Assembly: GCF_013778505.1 (NCBI RefSeq)
Contig: NZ_JAAOWU010000011.1
Coordinates: 1-64,000 of the forward strand
DNA: 64,000 nt
Direction of reading: 5' to 3'
Source of the DNA: Pseudomonas sivasensis
GTDB taxonomy: Bacteria > Pseudomonadota > Gammaproteobacteria > Pseudomonadales > Pseudomonadaceae
Part shown: positions 35,401 through 43,638 of the stretch, piece by piece
Layout: every line of letters begins with the position of its first letter
How positions within the stretch are numbered: position 1 is the stretch's first letter
Notes under the pieces: generated by a model
Database searches by the model: none
The model's input: only the letters and a program-made list of their open reading frames with translations
What the model was told of the DNA's origin: nothing
Translations under genes and position numbers: made by a program

Positions 35401-36168
35401 GGCGCTGGGCTTGAAGCCGTCAGCGGTGATGTGCAACTGGGCCGGAAGATTTTCAGCCAGGGGTTGCAGCTCGCCCTGCAGTTTGGCCGGCAGGTAGCCG
35501 CTGCTGTCGGCGTCGAGTTTGAGGGTCTTGAGCAGGTCGCCGTCGACCTTAAGGGCAACTTTCCAGGGCGCGCCGCCGGGCGCATAAGGCAGGCTCAGGT
35601 TTCCGCTGGCGGTCAAAGGCCAGTCGCCAGTGGGTTGCAACAGGCCAGACAGGTCCAGCACCAGATCGTCGCGCTGCAGGTGCACTGAGTCGATTTGCAT
35701 CCCGGCGGCGGTCCAATGCGCCGCCAGTTGCAGGCCTTTAAGCTCTTCGCTGCCGTTGAACACCAGGCTACCGACGCGAACGTCGCCTAACTGGAGAGCA
35801 ACCGGCAATTTCAGATCTGGCAGTACAAGGGGGCCACTGCTTTCTTCGGTGCTGGGTGGAAATTGCAGAATGACCTGATTCACATCCAACCGGTCAATGC
35901 ACAAGGTCATGCGCAGCAGGCAGGCTGGCGACCACTCGAACGCGGGCGCCTTGAGTTCCACGCGACTGGTGTCTTGCTGCCACAGCAGATTATCGGCGCT
36001 CCACTGGCCGCCCAAACGGCCCTGGAAATTCTCCACACTCAAACCCGGCACTTGGCCCAACGCCCAGCGGCTGCCCGCCTGGCTGCCCAGTACCGCCCAC
36101 AGTGCCAGCAACAGCACGGCGAGGATGGCCACCACGGCCAGCCCCGCTATTTTCAAACCACGCATCAC
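32482..36168 (-). CDS. tamB: Translocation and assembly module subunit TamB
   Basis: A 1228-residue inner-membrane-anchored periplasmic protein that works with TamA in outer-membrane biogenesis (autotransporter assembly and phospholipid transport). There is one N-terminal helix (IAGLAVVAILAVLLLALWAV), then a very long AsmA/taffeta-like beta body of repeating short strands, and the conserved C-terminal DUF490/TamB domain ending TIALRYLLSKKVYLEVASG and IFYKRDF. Length is normal for the family. It overlaps tamA by four bases. Confidence 0.96.
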   Translation of the reverse strand: MMRGLKIAGLAVVAILAVLLLALWAVLGSQAGSRWALGQVPGLSVENFQGRLGGQWSADNLLWQQDTSRVELKAPAFEWSPACLLRMTLCIDRLDVNQVILQFPPSTEESSGPLVLPDLKLPVALQLGDVRVGSLVFNGSEELKGLQLAAHWTAAGMQIDSVHLQRDDLVLDLSGLLQPTGDWPLTASGNLSLPYAPGGAPWKVALKVDGDLLKTLKLDADSSGYLPAKLQGELQPLAENLPAQLHITADGFKPSADLPDTLQLNQLDLTAKGDLKNGYQLLGKAVLPAEKGPVDLLLQGKVDANGAQIAGLDLNAGDKQSLKLSANLDWQQGFTADARIDWLDFPWHRLYPVIDEPQVTVRTFNGEISYKDGNYLGNLKADLDGPAGKFNVVTPFSGDLKQVFLPELKLTAGQGKAEGHLNLQFADGIAWDTALDLSALNPAYWVAELPGTLAGPLRSKGEFKNEQLKLNADLDLKGRLRGQTAVLAAKAEGAGEQWTLANLDIRLGDNRINGSGSLQQRLAGQIDIKLARLAQLWPQLRGQINGRLDVAGSLNAPQGKLDIKGQQLAFADNRLQSLSLGATLDSAQRAKIDLKGSGIQSGDTQIGTLTASAQGDIKNQKVQLDLAGPLVKLALALDGNLDKGNWRGRLASGDVQAGGQDWKLQAPAKIDYMADGKLTFAAHCWVSGGASLCGEDQRLMPEPKLRYHLKQFPIDSLAAFLPKDFAWRGRLNADVQLDLPDSGPKGLISVDASGGTLRVKDKDQWLDFPYDTLKLETTLNPKRIDTQLNFRGGKLGELLLQAQINPLPKNKPITGNFSLTGLDLAVARPFVPMVETLNGKLNGNGRISGGLLAPQINGNVNLIGGEVSGPELPVSLEGLNVQALIAGESVQLNGGWRSGKAGQGSLKGQIDWGQALAVDLSLQGSQLPVTVEPYATLEVAPDLKITLKDDKLAIAGKVKIPRGDITVRELPPSTVKVSDDTIIVGSQTEEGKPAMAMAMDIDVAVGEDQLNFSGFGLTAKVQGHVHIGDNMDTRGELWLNDGRYRAYGQRLNVRRARLLFAGPLDQPFLDIEAVRVTTEPSRTVTAGIRLSGSAEQPTTQIFSEPAMAQEDALSYLVLGRSRTTTGEDNNMLAEAALGLGLMGSAGVTSDIATKLGIQDFDLDTQGSGNNTAVVASGKITEKLSLRYGVGVFEPASTIALRYLLSKKVYLEVASGVASSLDIFYKRDF

Positions 36169-37892
36169 AGCTCAGGCCCCATGGAAAAGTGCAAACGAAC
36201 GCCGCCCGGGTCTTCCAGGGCATGGGCCAGGTCGAGGCGGATTGGCCCCACCGGCGATACCCAGCGGATACCGACACCCACGCCGGTTTTCAGGCTGGGC
36301 AGTTCCAGGGTGTTGAACGAGTTGCCCTGGTCGATGAAGGTCGCGATCCGCCATTTTTCGGCGATGGAATATTGATACTCGGCGCTCAAGGCCACCATGT
36401 AGCGGCCACCGATGCGATCACCTTGGTCGTTCTCGGGCGACAGCGTCTGGTACTCATAACCGCGCACGCTCTGATCGCCACCGGCAAAGAAGCGCAACGA
36501 CGGTGGCACCGACTTGTAGCCATTGGTGGCACTGCCGCCGAACTGCGCCCGCGCCAGGAAACGATGATTGTCCCACAGGGTCGTCAGGCCTTTGACCATG
36601 GCTGTGCCGTACAGCAAGTTGGTGTCGGAGCCCAGGCCTTCCTTCGCCACCTTCGTGTCGAATTGCAGGCGGTAGCCGTTGTGGGGGTCGATGCGGTTAT
36701 CGCTGCGTAGGTAGGAATAACTGATGCCAGGCATCAGCAGGTTACTCAGGCCGGAGTCGTTGCCCAGGCGATATTCTTCGCGCTGGTACTTGAGGGAAAT
36801 CACCCGTGTCCAGCCACTGGGCAACTTGCTGTGCCATTCGGGGCCGACGGTAAGCAATTTACTCAGGGTGTCGGTGTTCGCCAGTTCTTCATTCTGGTAG
36901 CCGCCAGCGAAGCGCAGTTTGTCGGTGAGCGGCGGGTCCAGCGGAATGTCGTACCACAGGCCGACGTTCTGGCGCGGAGCCGAGAGTTCTGCTTCCCAGC
37001 CATAACTATGGCCCTGGGGGTTAACCCAGTGACGGGTCCAGTTGGCCTTGCCGCGCGGACCGACGTCGGTGGAGTAACCCAGGCCCAGGCCCATGGTGCG
37101 CGGCTTGCGTGTGTCCAGATTGACGGCCACCGGGATCACGTCTTGTGTCGAGGCGGTGGGGCTGGCATCCACGCGCACCCCTTCGAAAAAGCCGCTGGCT
37201 TGCAGGTTCTGGTTGAGTTCGGCGATCAGTTCGGAATCGTAGGGGTCACCGTTTTTGAACGGCACCATGCGTTGCAGCAGTTCGTCATCAAACGGCGTGT
37301 CGCCGGCAAAGCTAACCTTGCCCAGGCTGTAGCGCGGGCCGCTGTCATAAATGAGTTCGATATCGGCGACGCCTGCTTGTGGGTCCACCGCGAGTTTCTG
37401 GCTGGTAAAGCGCCCGCTGAAAAAGCCGTAGCGCGAGGCTTGATTCTGGATCAGACGCTTGGCGTCTTCGTAGTGGCCGTGGTTGAGCACGGCGCCGGAG
37501 ATTAGGTCGTCGCTGGCAGGCACGCGAAAAGACTTGAGGTTCGCAGCCTCGCCGTCGACCCGAATAGTCACGTTGCGTAAATGCACCGGTTCACCGGGGT
37601 CGACGCGGAGGATCAGGCGCGGGTTCTTGCCGCCTTTCACCTCGCTGTCGATGTGTGGCTGATAGAAGCCTAGTGCCTGCGCCGCTTTGCGCGCCTGCTC
37701 TTCGGCGCCACGGCTGAACCGCAGCAAGGCCTCTTCGTCACGATCGCCAACCCCGCCGATGTAGCCTTCAATGTTGGCTTTCAACGCGTCGTTTGAGGGT
37801 TTGATCCGCACGTCCAATTCGCTTAGCGCAAATGCGCCGCAGCTTGTGAACAGCAGAACCAAGCCGCTGGTAAATCTTCCTGGAAACTTCAT
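36165..37892 (-). CDS. tamA: Translocation and assembly module subunit TamA (Omp85 family)
   Basis: A 575-residue outer-membrane protein with a signal peptide (FTSGLVLLFTSCGAFALSE), three POTRA-like domains up to about residue 260 (LDVRIKPSNDALKANIEGYI opens the first), and a 16-strand barrel whose last strands include GVGIRWVSPVGPIRLDLAHA, the Omp85 signature, ending LHFSMGPEL. RFFAGGDQSVRGYEYQTLSP is the conserved VRGY/F lid loop. It is the first gene of the tamAB operon. Confidence 0.96.
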   Translation of the reverse strand: MKFPGRFTSGLVLLFTSCGAFALSELDVRIKPSNDALKANIEGYIGGVGDRDEEALLRFSRGAEEQARKAAQALGFYQPHIDSEVKGGKNPRLILRVDPGEPVHLRNVTIRVDGEAANLKSFRVPASDDLISGAVLNHGHYEDAKRLIQNQASRYGFFSGRFTSQKLAVDPQAGVADIELIYDSGPRYSLGKVSFAGDTPFDDELLQRMVPFKNGDPYDSELIAELNQNLQASGFFEGVRVDASPTASTQDVIPVAVNLDTRKPRTMGLGLGYSTDVGPRGKANWTRHWVNPQGHSYGWEAELSAPRQNVGLWYDIPLDPPLTDKLRFAGGYQNEELANTDTLSKLLTVGPEWHSKLPSGWTRVISLKYQREEYRLGNDSGLSNLLMPGISYSYLRSDNRIDPHNGYRLQFDTKVAKEGLGSDTNLLYGTAMVKGLTTLWDNHRFLARAQFGGSATNGYKSVPPSLRFFAGGDQSVRGYEYQTLSPENDQGDRIGGRYMVALSAEYQYSIAEKWRIATFIDQGNSFNTLELPSLKTGVGVGIRWVSPVGPIRLDLAHALEDPGGVRLHFSMGPEL

Positions 37893-37956
37893 AGGCGCGG
37901 ATGCTACACGAGCTGGGGGAAAACTTAGAACTCAGACGATTCTGAAAAATTCTGCA

Positions 37957-38601
37957 TTAAGCCGTTGCAGCATGTAACAGCTGGGGATTGGGGTGGAAAA
38001 AGACATGCTCCAGGATAGGCCCTACAGCGACTTCGCCGATTTCCTCATAGCCCTGGCGCTTGTAGAAATCCAGGTAGCGGGAATTGCCGGTGTCCAGCAC
38101 CACACCCGAAGAGTGCGGGTCTTCGGCGCACCAGTTGTGCACCGCCTCCAGCAACTGTTCACCGTAGTGTTTGCCCTGGAACTGCGGGTGAATGCCCAAA
38201 AGCGGCAGCACATGCACCGATTCGCTCGGCAGGCACGCCAGCACGGCGTGATGATAATCAAGATAACGCCGTGTACCGCGCACGCCAGTGCTCAGCCACA
38301 TGCGCAGTTGCCACGCCCAGCTCTCAGTGATCCCCAGGCGCCGTTGCGGGGGTGCGATCAAGGCAATGCCAATCAGCCGATCATTCACAAACAAACCGAT
38401 CGCCGGAAGTTTTTGAAAGAAATGCTGCTTGACCAGCTCCCGCACGGTGGCGCGTACCCGCTGCTCATAACCTGGGCGTTCGGCTTCGAAGATGTAGGCA
38501 AACGTCGGCTCATGCCGATAGGCCTGGTACAGCAGGGAGCGGGCCTCGCGGGAATAGCCGCTGTTGAGCAAGCGAACTTCGCCAATGGCAGTGTCAGTCA
38601 T
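37957..38601 (-). CDS. GNAT-family N-acetyltransferase
   Basis: A 214-residue acetyltransferase from the ATG at 38601 (MTDTAIGEVRLLNSG), which has AGGGAG nine bases before it. The frame stays open eight codons upstream without a better signal. Acetyl-CoA binding motif A is visible as LPLLGIHPQFQGKHYGEQLL, and the C-terminal GNSRYLDFYKRQGYEEIGE is the usual alpha4/beta7 part. There is no membrane segment. The substrate is not predictable. It is divergent from xthA. Confidence 0.88.
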   Translation of the reverse strand: MTDTAIGEVRLLNSGYSREARSLLYQAYRHEPTFAYIFEAERPGYEQRVRATVRELVKQHFFQKLPAIGLFVNDRLIGIALIAPPQRRLGITESWAWQLRMWLSTGVRGTRRYLDYHHAVLACLPSESVHVLPLLGIHPQFQGKHYGEQLLEAVHNWCAEDPHSSGVVLDTGNSRYLDFYKRQGYEEIGEVAVGPILEHVFFHPNPQLLHAATA

Positions 38602-38769
38602 ACAATCAATCTCCCTGGGCGCCACTCAATAGATGGCGTTCTTATGGGTACGAACCTACGCAGCACCAGTCGTTCCCAGACATTAGCAGCGCATCTGTCC
38701 TACCGCCACGCTGGCCCCCGTCCGACTTGTCCGCTAGCATCGCCCTTTTGCCAGACTGGACCGCCGACC

Positions 38770-39582
38770 ATGAAAATCGTCTCCTTCAATATCAACGGGC
38801 TGCGCGCCCGCCCCCATCAGCTGGCGGCGCTGATTGAAAAGCATCAACCCGATGTAATCGGCCTGCAGGAAACCAAGGTCCACGACGACCAGTTTCCTCT
38901 GGCCGAAGTACAAGCACTGGGCTATCACGTTTACTACCACGGCCAAAAAGGCCACTACGGCGTGGCGCTGCTTTCGCGTCAGCCTGCGTTGAGCCTTCAC
39001 AAAGGCTTTGCCAATGACGAAGAAGACGCCCAGCGTCGTTTTATCTGGGGCACCTTCGCCGATGAAAACGGCAACCCGGTGACCATCATGAACGGCTATT
39101 TCCCACAGGGTGAAAGCCGCGACCATCCAACCAAATTCCCCGCCAAGCAGCGCTTTTACGAAGACCTGCAACAGTTGTTGGAAAGCCAGTTCAGCAACGA
39201 TCAGGCGCTGGTGGTGATGGGCGATGTGAATATTTCCCCGGAAGACTGCGACATCGGCATCGGCGCCGACAACGCCAAGCGCTGGCTGAAAACTGGCAAG
39301 TGCAGCTTCCTGCCCGAAGAGCGCGAATGGATGGCCCGCCTGAAAAACTGGGGCCTGGTGGACAGCTTCCGTCACCTCAACCCGGACGTGGCCGACCGCT
39401 TCAGTTGGTTCGACTACCGCAGCCGCGGCTTTGAAGATGAGCCCAAGCGTGGGCTGCGAATCGACCTGATCATGGCCTCCAACGGTTTGCTGCCACGGGT
39501 CAAGGATGCCGGCGTGGATTACGACCTGCGTGGTTTGGAAAAACCCTCGGACCATGCGCCGATCTGGCTTGAACTGAGCTGA
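38770..39582 (+). CDS. xthA: Exodeoxyribonuclease III
   Basis: A 270-residue DNA-repair nuclease (AP endonuclease, 3' phosphodiesterase). It opens MKIVSFNINGLRARPHQLAA; catalytic motifs are VIGLQETKVHD (metal Glu), HYGVALLSR, GDVNISPEDCDIG (Asp/Asn), RIDLIMAS and the final SDHAPIWLEL (Asp-His). The same frame is open far upstream (from 37993) but that part lies over the acetyltransferase gene and is spurious. The start is fixed by the conserved N-terminus. Confidence 0.96.
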   Translation: MKIVSFNINGLRARPHQLAALIEKHQPDVIGLQETKVHDDQFPLAEVQALGYHVYYHGQKGHYGVALLSRQPALSLHKGFANDEEDAQRRFIWGTFADENGNPVTIMNGYFPQGESRDHPTKFPAKQRFYEDLQQLLESQFSNDQALVVMGDVNISPEDCDIGIGADNAKRWLKTGKCSFLPEEREWMARLKNWGLVDSFRHLNPDVADRFSWFDYRSRGFEDEPKRGLRIDLIMASNGLLPRVKDAGVDYDLRGLEKPSDHAPIWLELS

Positions 39583-39607
39583 TCCCCCTGACTGTACTCG
39601 GGTCAAA

Positions 39608-39637
39608 TGTGGGAGAAGGGGCAAGCCCCCTCCCACA
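39608..39637. repeat. Compact REP hairpin after xthA
   Basis: TGTGGGAG (39608-39615) and CTCCCACA (39630-39637) enclose AAGGGGCAAGCCCC, so the two outer arms of a REPIN have collapsed into one hairpin without the inner part. It is a probable internal-deletion product and may terminate xthA transcripts, though no T-run is present. Confidence 0.75.
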
Positions 39638-39724
39638 CCTTTGATCATTTGAGTGTCAGTCACATTATTGAAATCCTACTGACTTAATCTCGCGGCACTC
39701 CCTTTGGCTTGAGAAGGTGCCGGC

Positions 39725-41059
39725 ATGATGCTGCGCGTTCTGTTCCTGTTGTGTTGCGCGTTTTCCCTCTCCGTTGTGGCTGCCCCCCTACCCGTTCCCG
39801 ATCAAGGCCCGGCCTTGCGCATCCAGGGCTCCAACACCATTGGCGCGGCGCTGGCCCCGGCATTGGCCAAGGGTTTGATGGAGCATCAAGGGTTGCAGAA
39901 CGTGCACAGCGAACCTGCCGAGGGCGCCAATGAACAGCGCGTGATCGGCAAGACACGCCAGGGCAAAACGGTGACTATCGACGTCGCAGCCCACGGTTCC
40001 AGCACAGGCTTTGTCGCCCTGAAGAAAACCAGCGCCGACCTTGCGGCCTCGTCACGACCGATCAAGGACAGCGAACTGGTAGACCTTGAACCACTTGGTG
40101 ACTTGAAAAGCCCCGACGCCGAACACGTGATCGCCATCGACGGCCTGGCAATCATCCTCAACCCGCAGAACCCGCTGAATACCCTGAATACCGGGCAACT
40201 GGCGCAGATCTTCAACGGTGAGATCAGCACTTGGGAGGCTCTGGGCGGCATCGGCGGCGCGATTCATATCTACGCCCGCGATGACCAGTCGGGCACCTAC
40301 GACACCTTCAAGGAATTGGTGTTGCGCCTGCGCGCCAAGCCCCTGGTTTCCTCGGCCAAGCGTTTCGAGTCCAGCGAGGCATTGTCCGATGCGGTGAGCC
40401 AGGACCCTCAGGGCATCGGTTTTATTGGGCTGCCCTACGTGCGCCACGCCAAGGCCGTGGCGATTGTGGATGGCGACTCGCAACCGATGTTGCCGCTCAA
40501 CAGCCTGATCGCCACCGAGGATTACCCGCTGTCGCGCCGATTGTTCTTTTACCTGCCGCCCACCGCCCATAACCCGTGGGCCAAGGCGCTGGTGGACTTT
40601 GCCCAGAGCAGCAAAGGCCAGGCGATTGTGGCGGCCAGTGGGTTTATTGCGCAGCAGGTGCAGGCCATGGCCGTGGAACCGCGCCCGACAATGCCGGATG
40701 ACTATCAAGCCATCGCTCGGGACGCTCAGCGCTTGACCGTGAATTTTCGTTTCGAAGAAGGCAGCGCCAGCCTGGATAACAAGGCGCGCCAGGATGTGCA
40801 GCGGGTGGTGGCGTATCTCAAGGGTCACGACAAGCTGGACAAAAAGGTGACGCTGGTGGGATTCGGCGATACCAAGAACGATCCGCAGCGGGCGGCGCTG
40901 CTGTCTAAATTGCGGGCGATGGCGGTGCGACGGGAGTTGGTCAAGAGCGGCGTAGTACTGCGAGATATTCGCGGGTTTGGTGCGCAGATGCCGGTGGCGG
41001 CGAATACGGCGGATGAGGGGCGGATCAAAAATCGGCGGGTGGAGGTTTGGGTGTACTGA
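39725..41059 (+). CDS. PstS-like phosphate-binding domain fused to OmpA-like domain
   Basis: A 444-residue exported protein. A signal peptide (VLFLLCCAFSLSVVAAPLPV) is followed by a PBP_like_2/PstS domain (IQGSNTIGAALAPALAKG, IALNPQN-like IILNPQNPLNTL, YARDDQSGTYDTFKELVL). From about residue 335 there is an OmpA/MotB-type peptidoglycan-binding domain (FRFEEGSASLDNKARQDVQR, VTLVGFGDTKNDPQRAALLS, IKNRRVEVWVY). Two ATGs (39725, 39728) are adjacent. It probably sits in the periplasm attached to the wall. The PstS part may bind phosphate or serve as a scaffold. No pst transporter genes are next to it. Confidence 0.88.
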   Translation: MMLRVLFLLCCAFSLSVVAAPLPVPDQGPALRIQGSNTIGAALAPALAKGLMEHQGLQNVHSEPAEGANEQRVIGKTRQGKTVTIDVAAHGSSTGFVALKKTSADLAASSRPIKDSELVDLEPLGDLKSPDAEHVIAIDGLAIILNPQNPLNTLNTGQLAQIFNGEISTWEALGGIGGAIHIYARDDQSGTYDTFKELVLRLRAKPLVSSAKRFESSEALSDAVSQDPQGIGFIGLPYVRHAKAVAIVDGDSQPMLPLNSLIATEDYPLSRRLFFYLPPTAHNPWAKALVDFAQSSKGQAIVAASGFIAQQVQAMAVEPRPTMPDDYQAIARDAQRLTVNFRFEEGSASLDNKARQDVQRVVAYLKGHDKLDKKVTLVGFGDTKNDPQRAALLSKLRAMAVRRELVKSGVVLRDIRGFGAQMPVAANTADEGRIKNRRVEVWVY

Positions 41060-41093
41060 GGACTGCCGGATCTTCAGTGCCTGATCCTGCCTC

Positions 41094-41176
41094 ATCGGTA
41101 GCAAGCCCCCTCCCACAGGTGACCGCGTATCTCCAGTAGGAATACTGTCGAATGTGGGAGGGGGCTCGCCCCCGAT
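41094..41176. repeat. Two single REPs in outward (tail-to-tail) arrangement
   Basis: ATCGGTAGCAAGCCCCCTCC at 41094-41113 (continuing to 41117) and TGTGGGAGGGGGCTCGCCCC at 41154-41173 are inverted copies of the same arm, with their GTGGGAG ends facing each other across 35 bases. In a normal REPIN those ends point outward, so these are two half elements that met, not one REPIN. They lie between convergent genes. Confidence 0.75.
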
Positions 41177-41192
41177 TGCAGGCGACGCCGTA

Positions 41193-42422
41193 TTACTGCC
41201 CGCTGCGCATCAACTCTTTAGGCACATATTTGCCGATTTCAAACTTGCCGATTGCAGCGCGGTGCACTTCGTCCGGGCCGTCGGCCAGGCGCAGTGTGCG
41301 TTGCATCGCGTACATGTAGGCCAGCGGGAAGTCGTTGGAGACGCCTGCGCCGCCGTGGATCTGGATCGCGCGGTCGATGACCTTCAGCGCTACGTTTGGC
41401 GCCACCACCTTGATTTGCGCAATCTCGCTTTTCGCCACTTTGTTGCCTGCGGTGTCCATCATGTACGCCGCTTTCAGGGTCAGCAGGCGCGCCATGTCGA
41501 TCTCCATCCGTGAGTCGGCGATCTTGTCGATATTGCCGCCCAAGCGTGCCAATGGTTTACCGAACGCGGTACGGCTGACCGCGCGTTTGCACATCAACTC
41601 CAGCGCACGTTCGGCCATGCCGATGGAGCGCATGCAGTGGTGGATACGGCCTGGGCCAAGACGACCTTGGGCGATTTCAAAGCCGCGACCTTCTCCAAGC
41701 AGTACGTTCTCATAGGGCACACGCACGTTGTCGAACAGCACTTCGGCGTGGCCGTGAGGCGCGTCGTCGTAGCCGAACACCGGCAGCGGGCGCACGATTT
41801 TCACGCCGGGGGTGTCCACCGGCACCAGGATCATCGAGTGCTGCTGGTGGCGTGGCGCGTCGGGGTTGCTCAGGCCCATGAAGATCAGGATCTTGCAGCG
41901 CGGGTCGCAGGCGCCGGAGGTCCACCATTTCTTGCCATTGATCACCCACTCGTCGCCCTGGCGTTCGGCGCGGGCGGCCATGTTGGTGGCGTCCGACGAG
42001 GCGACGTCCGGTTCGGTCATGGCGAAGGCCGAGCGAATCTCGCCGCGCAACAGCGGTTCGAGCCAGCGTTGTTTCTGCTCTTCGTTGGCGTAGCGCACCA
42101 GTACTTCCATGTTGCCGGTATCCGGTGCCGAGCAGTTGAACGGCTCCGGGCCCAGCAGCGAACGGCCCATGATTTCGGCCAGCGGCGCATATTCGAGGTT
42201 GGTCAGGCCGGCGCCCAGTTCGGACTCGGGCAGGAACAGGTTCCACAGGCCTTCAGCTTTAGCCTTGGCTTTCAACTCTTCCATGATGGCGGTGGGCTGC
42301 CAGCGGTCGCCTTCGCTGACCTGGCGTTCGAACACCGGCTCGGCCGGGTAAACGTAAGCATCCATAAACGCGGTGACGCGTTCACGCAGTTCCTGAACCT
42401 TGGGCGAATAGGCGAAATCCAT
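41193..42422 (-). CDS. Acyl-CoA dehydrogenase family protein
   Basis: This 409-residue flavoenzyme of the ACAD10/11-like class carries out alpha,beta-dehydrogenation of an acyl-CoA. It shows AFAMTEPDVASSDATNMAAR (FAD/substrate loop), WVINGKKWWTSGACDPRCKI, the FGKPLARLGGNIDKIADSRM helix and IQIHGGAGVSNDFPLAYMYA (C-terminal FAD dimer contact). The whole family length is present. It is divergent from the LysR gene at 42589, which probably controls it. Its physiological acyl-CoA is unknown. It is not the isovaleryl enzyme, which is liuA. Confidence 0.9.
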   Translation of the reverse strand: MDFAYSPKVQELRERVTAFMDAYVYPAEPVFERQVSEGDRWQPTAIMEELKAKAKAEGLWNLFLPESELGAGLTNLEYAPLAEIMGRSLLGPEPFNCSAPDTGNMEVLVRYANEEQKQRWLEPLLRGEIRSAFAMTEPDVASSDATNMAARAERQGDEWVINGKKWWTSGACDPRCKILIFMGLSNPDAPRHQQHSMILVPVDTPGVKIVRPLPVFGYDDAPHGHAEVLFDNVRVPYENVLLGEGRGFEIAQGRLGPGRIHHCMRSIGMAERALELMCKRAVSRTAFGKPLARLGGNIDKIADSRMEIDMARLLTLKAAYMMDTAGNKVAKSEIAQIKVVAPNVALKVIDRAIQIHGGAGVSNDFPLAYMYAMQRTLRLADGPDEVHRAAIGKFEIGKYVPKELMRSGQ

Positions 42423-42525
42423 GAGCAGCTCCCTTCTTTGAGAGGTTGTTTAGGTCATGCAATCGATGCTAGAACAGCGCTCATAATTTACCTAGCCTAT
42501 TCTCGGCGTGTATTAACATTCATCA

Positions 42526-42540
42526 CCGATATATGATCGG
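42526..42540. promoter_or_regulatory. Dyad in the LysR/acyl-CoA dehydrogenase divergent promoter
   Basis: CCGATATATGATCGG is an inverted repeat (CCGAT/ATCGG, 5-nt centre) 49 bases before the LysR ATG and 104 bases before the dehydrogenase start. LysR proteins bind interrupted dyads in such shared promoter regions, so this is a candidate site. Confidence 0.5.
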
Positions 42541-42588
42541 CGTCTCAGCACGCAACAAATCGCCACCTAACAATAAGAGCGCAACCCA

Positions 42589-43524
42589 ATGAATCTGAGC
42601 AAGGTCGACCTCAACCTCTTTATCGTCTTCGACGCGATCTACACCGAAGCCAACCTGACCCGCGCCGGTCAGATCGTCGGCATCACCCAGCCGGCGGTGT
42701 CCAACGCCCTGGCACGCCTGCGCGAGACCTTCAACGACCCGCTGTTTGTGCGCACCGCTCAGGGCATGGTGCCCACGCCGATGGCGCAGAACATCATCGG
42801 CCCGGTGCGCAATGCGCTGTCGTTGCTGCGAGTGTCGGTACAGGAAAGCCGTATCTTCAATCCGCAACAGGCGGCCAAGACCTACCGCATCAGCATGACC
42901 GACCTCACCGAAGCGGTGATTCTGCCGGCGCTGTTCCAGCGCCTGCGCCGTCTGGCGCCGACGGTAGTGATCGAAAGTTTCCTGTCCAAGCGCCGCGAAA
43001 CCACCAAAGAACTGGCCGCCGGGCGCCTGGATTTTGCTGTGGATGCGCCGCTCAACACCGACCCGCAAGTGCGCCACGTCAAGCTGATGGAAGACCGCTA
43101 CGTGTGCGCCATGCGCAAGGGCCACCCGATGGCGGGCAAGGACAAGCTGACCCTCGACGATTACCTGGGGCTGACCCATATCCACATCTCCAGCCGCCGC
43201 AACGGCCTGGGCCATGTCGACCTGGCCTTGGGCAAGATGGGCCTGCAACGCAAGATCGCCCTGCGCTCCCAGCATTACCTGATGGCCTCGCAAGTGCTGC
43301 AGCAGACCGACATGGTGATGACCGTGCCCGAACGCTTCGCAAGGCGCCATGAGTTGCACTGGGTCAACCTGCCGGTCAACGATGTGCCTGCGGTGGAAAC
43401 GCACCTGTACTGGCACGAAAGCACCGACCAGGATCCGGCCAACCGCTGGATGCGTGAGCAGATGATCGAGTTGTGCCAGCAGGTTACGGCCCATGAGAAG
43501 AAGCTGGACAAACAACAAGCCTGA
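42589..43524 (+). CDS. LysR-family transcriptional regulator
   Basis: A 311-residue regulator. The N-terminal winged helix is plain: VDLNLFIVFDAIYTEANLTR and VGITQPAVSNALARLRETFN, then DPLFVRTAQGMVPTPMAQ. The effector domain follows from about residue 95 (YRISMTDLTEAVILPALFQR). It belongs to the NodD/PcpR-like branch that begins KVDLNLF. It is divergent from an acyl-CoA dehydrogenase gene with a 166-base gap, which suggests it activates that gene on a fatty or branched acyl signal. Confidence 0.92.
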   Translation: MNLSKVDLNLFIVFDAIYTEANLTRAGQIVGITQPAVSNALARLRETFNDPLFVRTAQGMVPTPMAQNIIGPVRNALSLLRVSVQESRIFNPQQAAKTYRISMTDLTEAVILPALFQRLRRLAPTVVIESFLSKRRETTKELAAGRLDFAVDAPLNTDPQVRHVKLMEDRYVCAMRKGHPMAGKDKLTLDDYLGLTHIHISSRRNGLGHVDLALGKMGLQRKIALRSQHYLMASQVLQQTDMVMTVPERFARRHELHWVNLPVNDVPAVETHLYWHESTDQDPANRWMREQMIELCQQVTAHEKKLDKQQA

Positions 43525-43540
43525 GGTTGAAGCGCGTTCC

Positions 43541-43567
43541 CTGTGGAGGGGGCTTGCCCCCTATGGT
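43541..43567. repeat. Single REP half before liuR
   Basis: TGTGGAGGGGGCTTGCCCCC at 43542-43561, followed by TATGGTCAGCGAAGCTGGC, is one arm of the repeat with no partner in the 60-base gap. It ends 15 bases before the liuR operator. Confidence 0.7.
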
Positions 43568-43581
43568 CAGCGAAGCTGGCC

Positions 43582-43597
43582 TTGACGTTTACGTCAA
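43582..43597. promoter_or_regulatory. LiuR operator at the liuR-liuE promoter
   Basis: TTGACGTTTACGTCAA is a palindrome with 7-base arms, 42 bases before the liuR ATG. Its TTGACG can act as a -35 element, the usual placement of MerR-family sites. Close relatives are found at 52419 and 52462, before liuA. Confidence 0.8.
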
Positions 43598-43638
43598 CCT
43601 GCCATTAGCTTAGCGCCAGGACCTTCTTGAGCGCCGCC

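Noticed and set aside
37993..39582. 529-residue extended form of exonuclease III
   Set aside because: The upstream half is antisense to the acetyltransferase gene; the conserved protein starts at 38770.
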